A DNA stretch of 64,000 bases, from contig CAMATH010000003.1 of the NCBI GenBank assembly GCA_945860955.1, forward strand, positions 48,111 through 112,110. The letters are read 5' to 3'. The position numbers and the translations under genes are program-made. The DNA comes from Planctomicrobium piriforme (GTDB lineage Bacteria; Planctomycetota; Planctomycetia; Planctomycetales; Planctomycetaceae). The notes below the pieces were generated by a model. It ran no database searches and was not told the DNA's origin. It saw nothing but the letters and a program-made list of their open reading frames with translations. Positions within the stretch are counted from its first letter, which is position 1. The number at the start of each line of letters is the position of its first letter. Below are positions 63,559 to 64,000 of the stretch, one piece after another.

Positions 63559-64000
63559 CTATTTCAACACCGTTCGAAACATCTCGATCAACGGCACGCG
63601 GTCGGGGGAGAGTCGGCCGGTTTGTTGGAGGAACAACAGAATCGCCAGGCCACGTTCTAGCGCGCGGCGGTCGGCCGGCTTTTCGCTTGTGGCGGTCTTG
63701 TACAACGAGATCACCAGATCGACCTGGTGGTCCGCTCGCTCTGGCTCCCCCGCCGCCAGACGCTCCCGGATCGACAGCGACTTCTCGTACGCCTCGCGCG
63801 CCCCCGCTCCGTCTCCCAACGCACCGTACATATCCCCCATTTTGTTGTACGACACCGACAGGTCGCGCTGGTAGTCCGCTCGCTCCGGCTCCCCCGCCGC
63901 CAGACGCTCCATGATCAAGAGCGACTTCCCGTACGACTCGCGCGCCCCTGCTCCGTCTCCCGACGCACGGTACATATCCCCCATTCTAACGTACGACACC
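63559..64000 (-). CDS. TPR-repeat protein, 5' part beyond the window
   Basis: This is the C-terminal end of a tetratricopeptide-repeat protein; the frame stays open through the right edge. It holds two near-identical 48-residue units (MGDMYxxxGDGAGAREsYxKSLxIxERLAAGEPERADxQxDLSVSYNK), each a TPR pair-type helix unit with an inserted GEPERAD loop, and then a unique tail of about 60 residues ending FRTVLK. In planctomycetes such repeats often sit at the C-terminus of Ser/Thr kinases or WD40 proteins, but the missing part cannot be judged here. The 144-bp unit repeats strongly at the DNA level. Confidence 0.85.
   Translation of the reverse strand, partial: VSYVRMGDMYRASGDGAGARESYGKSLLIMERLAAGEPERADYQRDLSVSYNKMGDMYGALGDGAGAREAYEKSLSIRERLAAGEPERADHQVDLVISLYKTATSEKPADRRALERGLAILLFLQQTGRLSPDRVPLIEMFRTVLK
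63690..64000 (-). repeat. Tandem 144-bp repeats coding for TPR units
   Basis: Near-identical DNA segments (for example GGTAGTCCGCTCGCTCC at 63871 and GGTGGTCCGCTCGCTCT at 63727) repeat with a 144-bp period and continue past the window edge. The period is a whole number of codons, so copy number can vary in frame. Confidence 0.85.

Overview
The window looks like chromosomal DNA of a planctomycete (Planctomycetales-like). The GC content is high. The strongest markers are the DUF1549/DUF1553 protein with a planctomycete-type cytochrome c motif, its DUF1501 partner, a DUF1080 protein, Tat-exported Gfo/Idh/MocA oxidoreductases, a giant exported repeat protein and a PEP-CTERM-like DUF4114 protein. 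No phage, insertion sequence, integrase, CRISPR array, tRNA or rRNA was seen. The one RNA gene recognised is rnpB (RNase P RNA), with a promoter whose predicted start site falls on helix P1.

Layout. 1-1.1 kb: thiS-thiG (thiazole synthesis), minus strand. 1.2-2.7 kb: Ser/Thr kinase with a degenerate receiver-like tail. 2.8-6.7 kb: three-subunit xanthine dehydrogenase/aldehyde oxidase-type molybdenum hydroxylase closed by a terminator. 6.9-12 kb: DUF1080 protein, chromate transporter, ATP-grasp enzyme and chlorite-dismutase-family (ChdC/HemQ) protein. 12-20 kb: a 2685-residue exported membrane protein that looks like two fused, duplicated halves. 20-31 kb: DUF1801 protein, EF-hand/collagen-like repeat protein, rnpB, TolC-like lipoprotein, CpaF-type ATPase, Gfo/Idh oxidoreductase coupled to an STN-like protein, and an isochorismatase-ThuA fusion.

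31.3-39.4 kb, minus strand, is the most remarkable part. It is a compact set of nine genes, several with 4-bp ATGA overlaps, that carries the parts of a ubiquitin-like conjugation pathway: a beta-grasp ubiquitin-like protein, an E1-like adenylating enzyme, a membrane-anchored JAMM/MPN isopeptidase, an FHA multi-pass membrane protein, a zinc-ribbon membrane protein, two membrane proteins with RING-like C4HC3 fingers of identical spacing (one fused to a trypsin-like protease), an E2-like protein and a DUF2752 membrane protein. My reading is a membrane-bound protein-tagging and turnover system.

39.7-42.1 kb: ribosomal protein L27, a Tat-exported protein and a DUF4114/PEP-CTERM-like protein. 42.1-49.1 kb, minus strand: an exopolysaccharide cluster (Wzz/Wzc-like co-polymerase split by an in-frame TAG, two GT2 enzymes, an acetyltransferase, an Alg13/Alg14-like pair and a GT4), with many 4-bp overlaps. 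49.6-56.3 kb: HExxH metallopeptidase, CorA, Uma2-family nuclease, an exported beta-sandwich protein, YceI and a membrane protein. 56.4-63 kb, minus strand: DUF1549/DUF1553 cytochrome protein, DUF1501 protein and GH20 hexosaminidase as one operon. The right edge cuts a TPR-repeat gene with a 144-bp repeat period.

Start codons were chosen from nearby ribosome-binding sequences, overlaps and family N-termini. They often lie inside the longest open frame. All functions are assigned from sequence motifs read by eye, with no database search.
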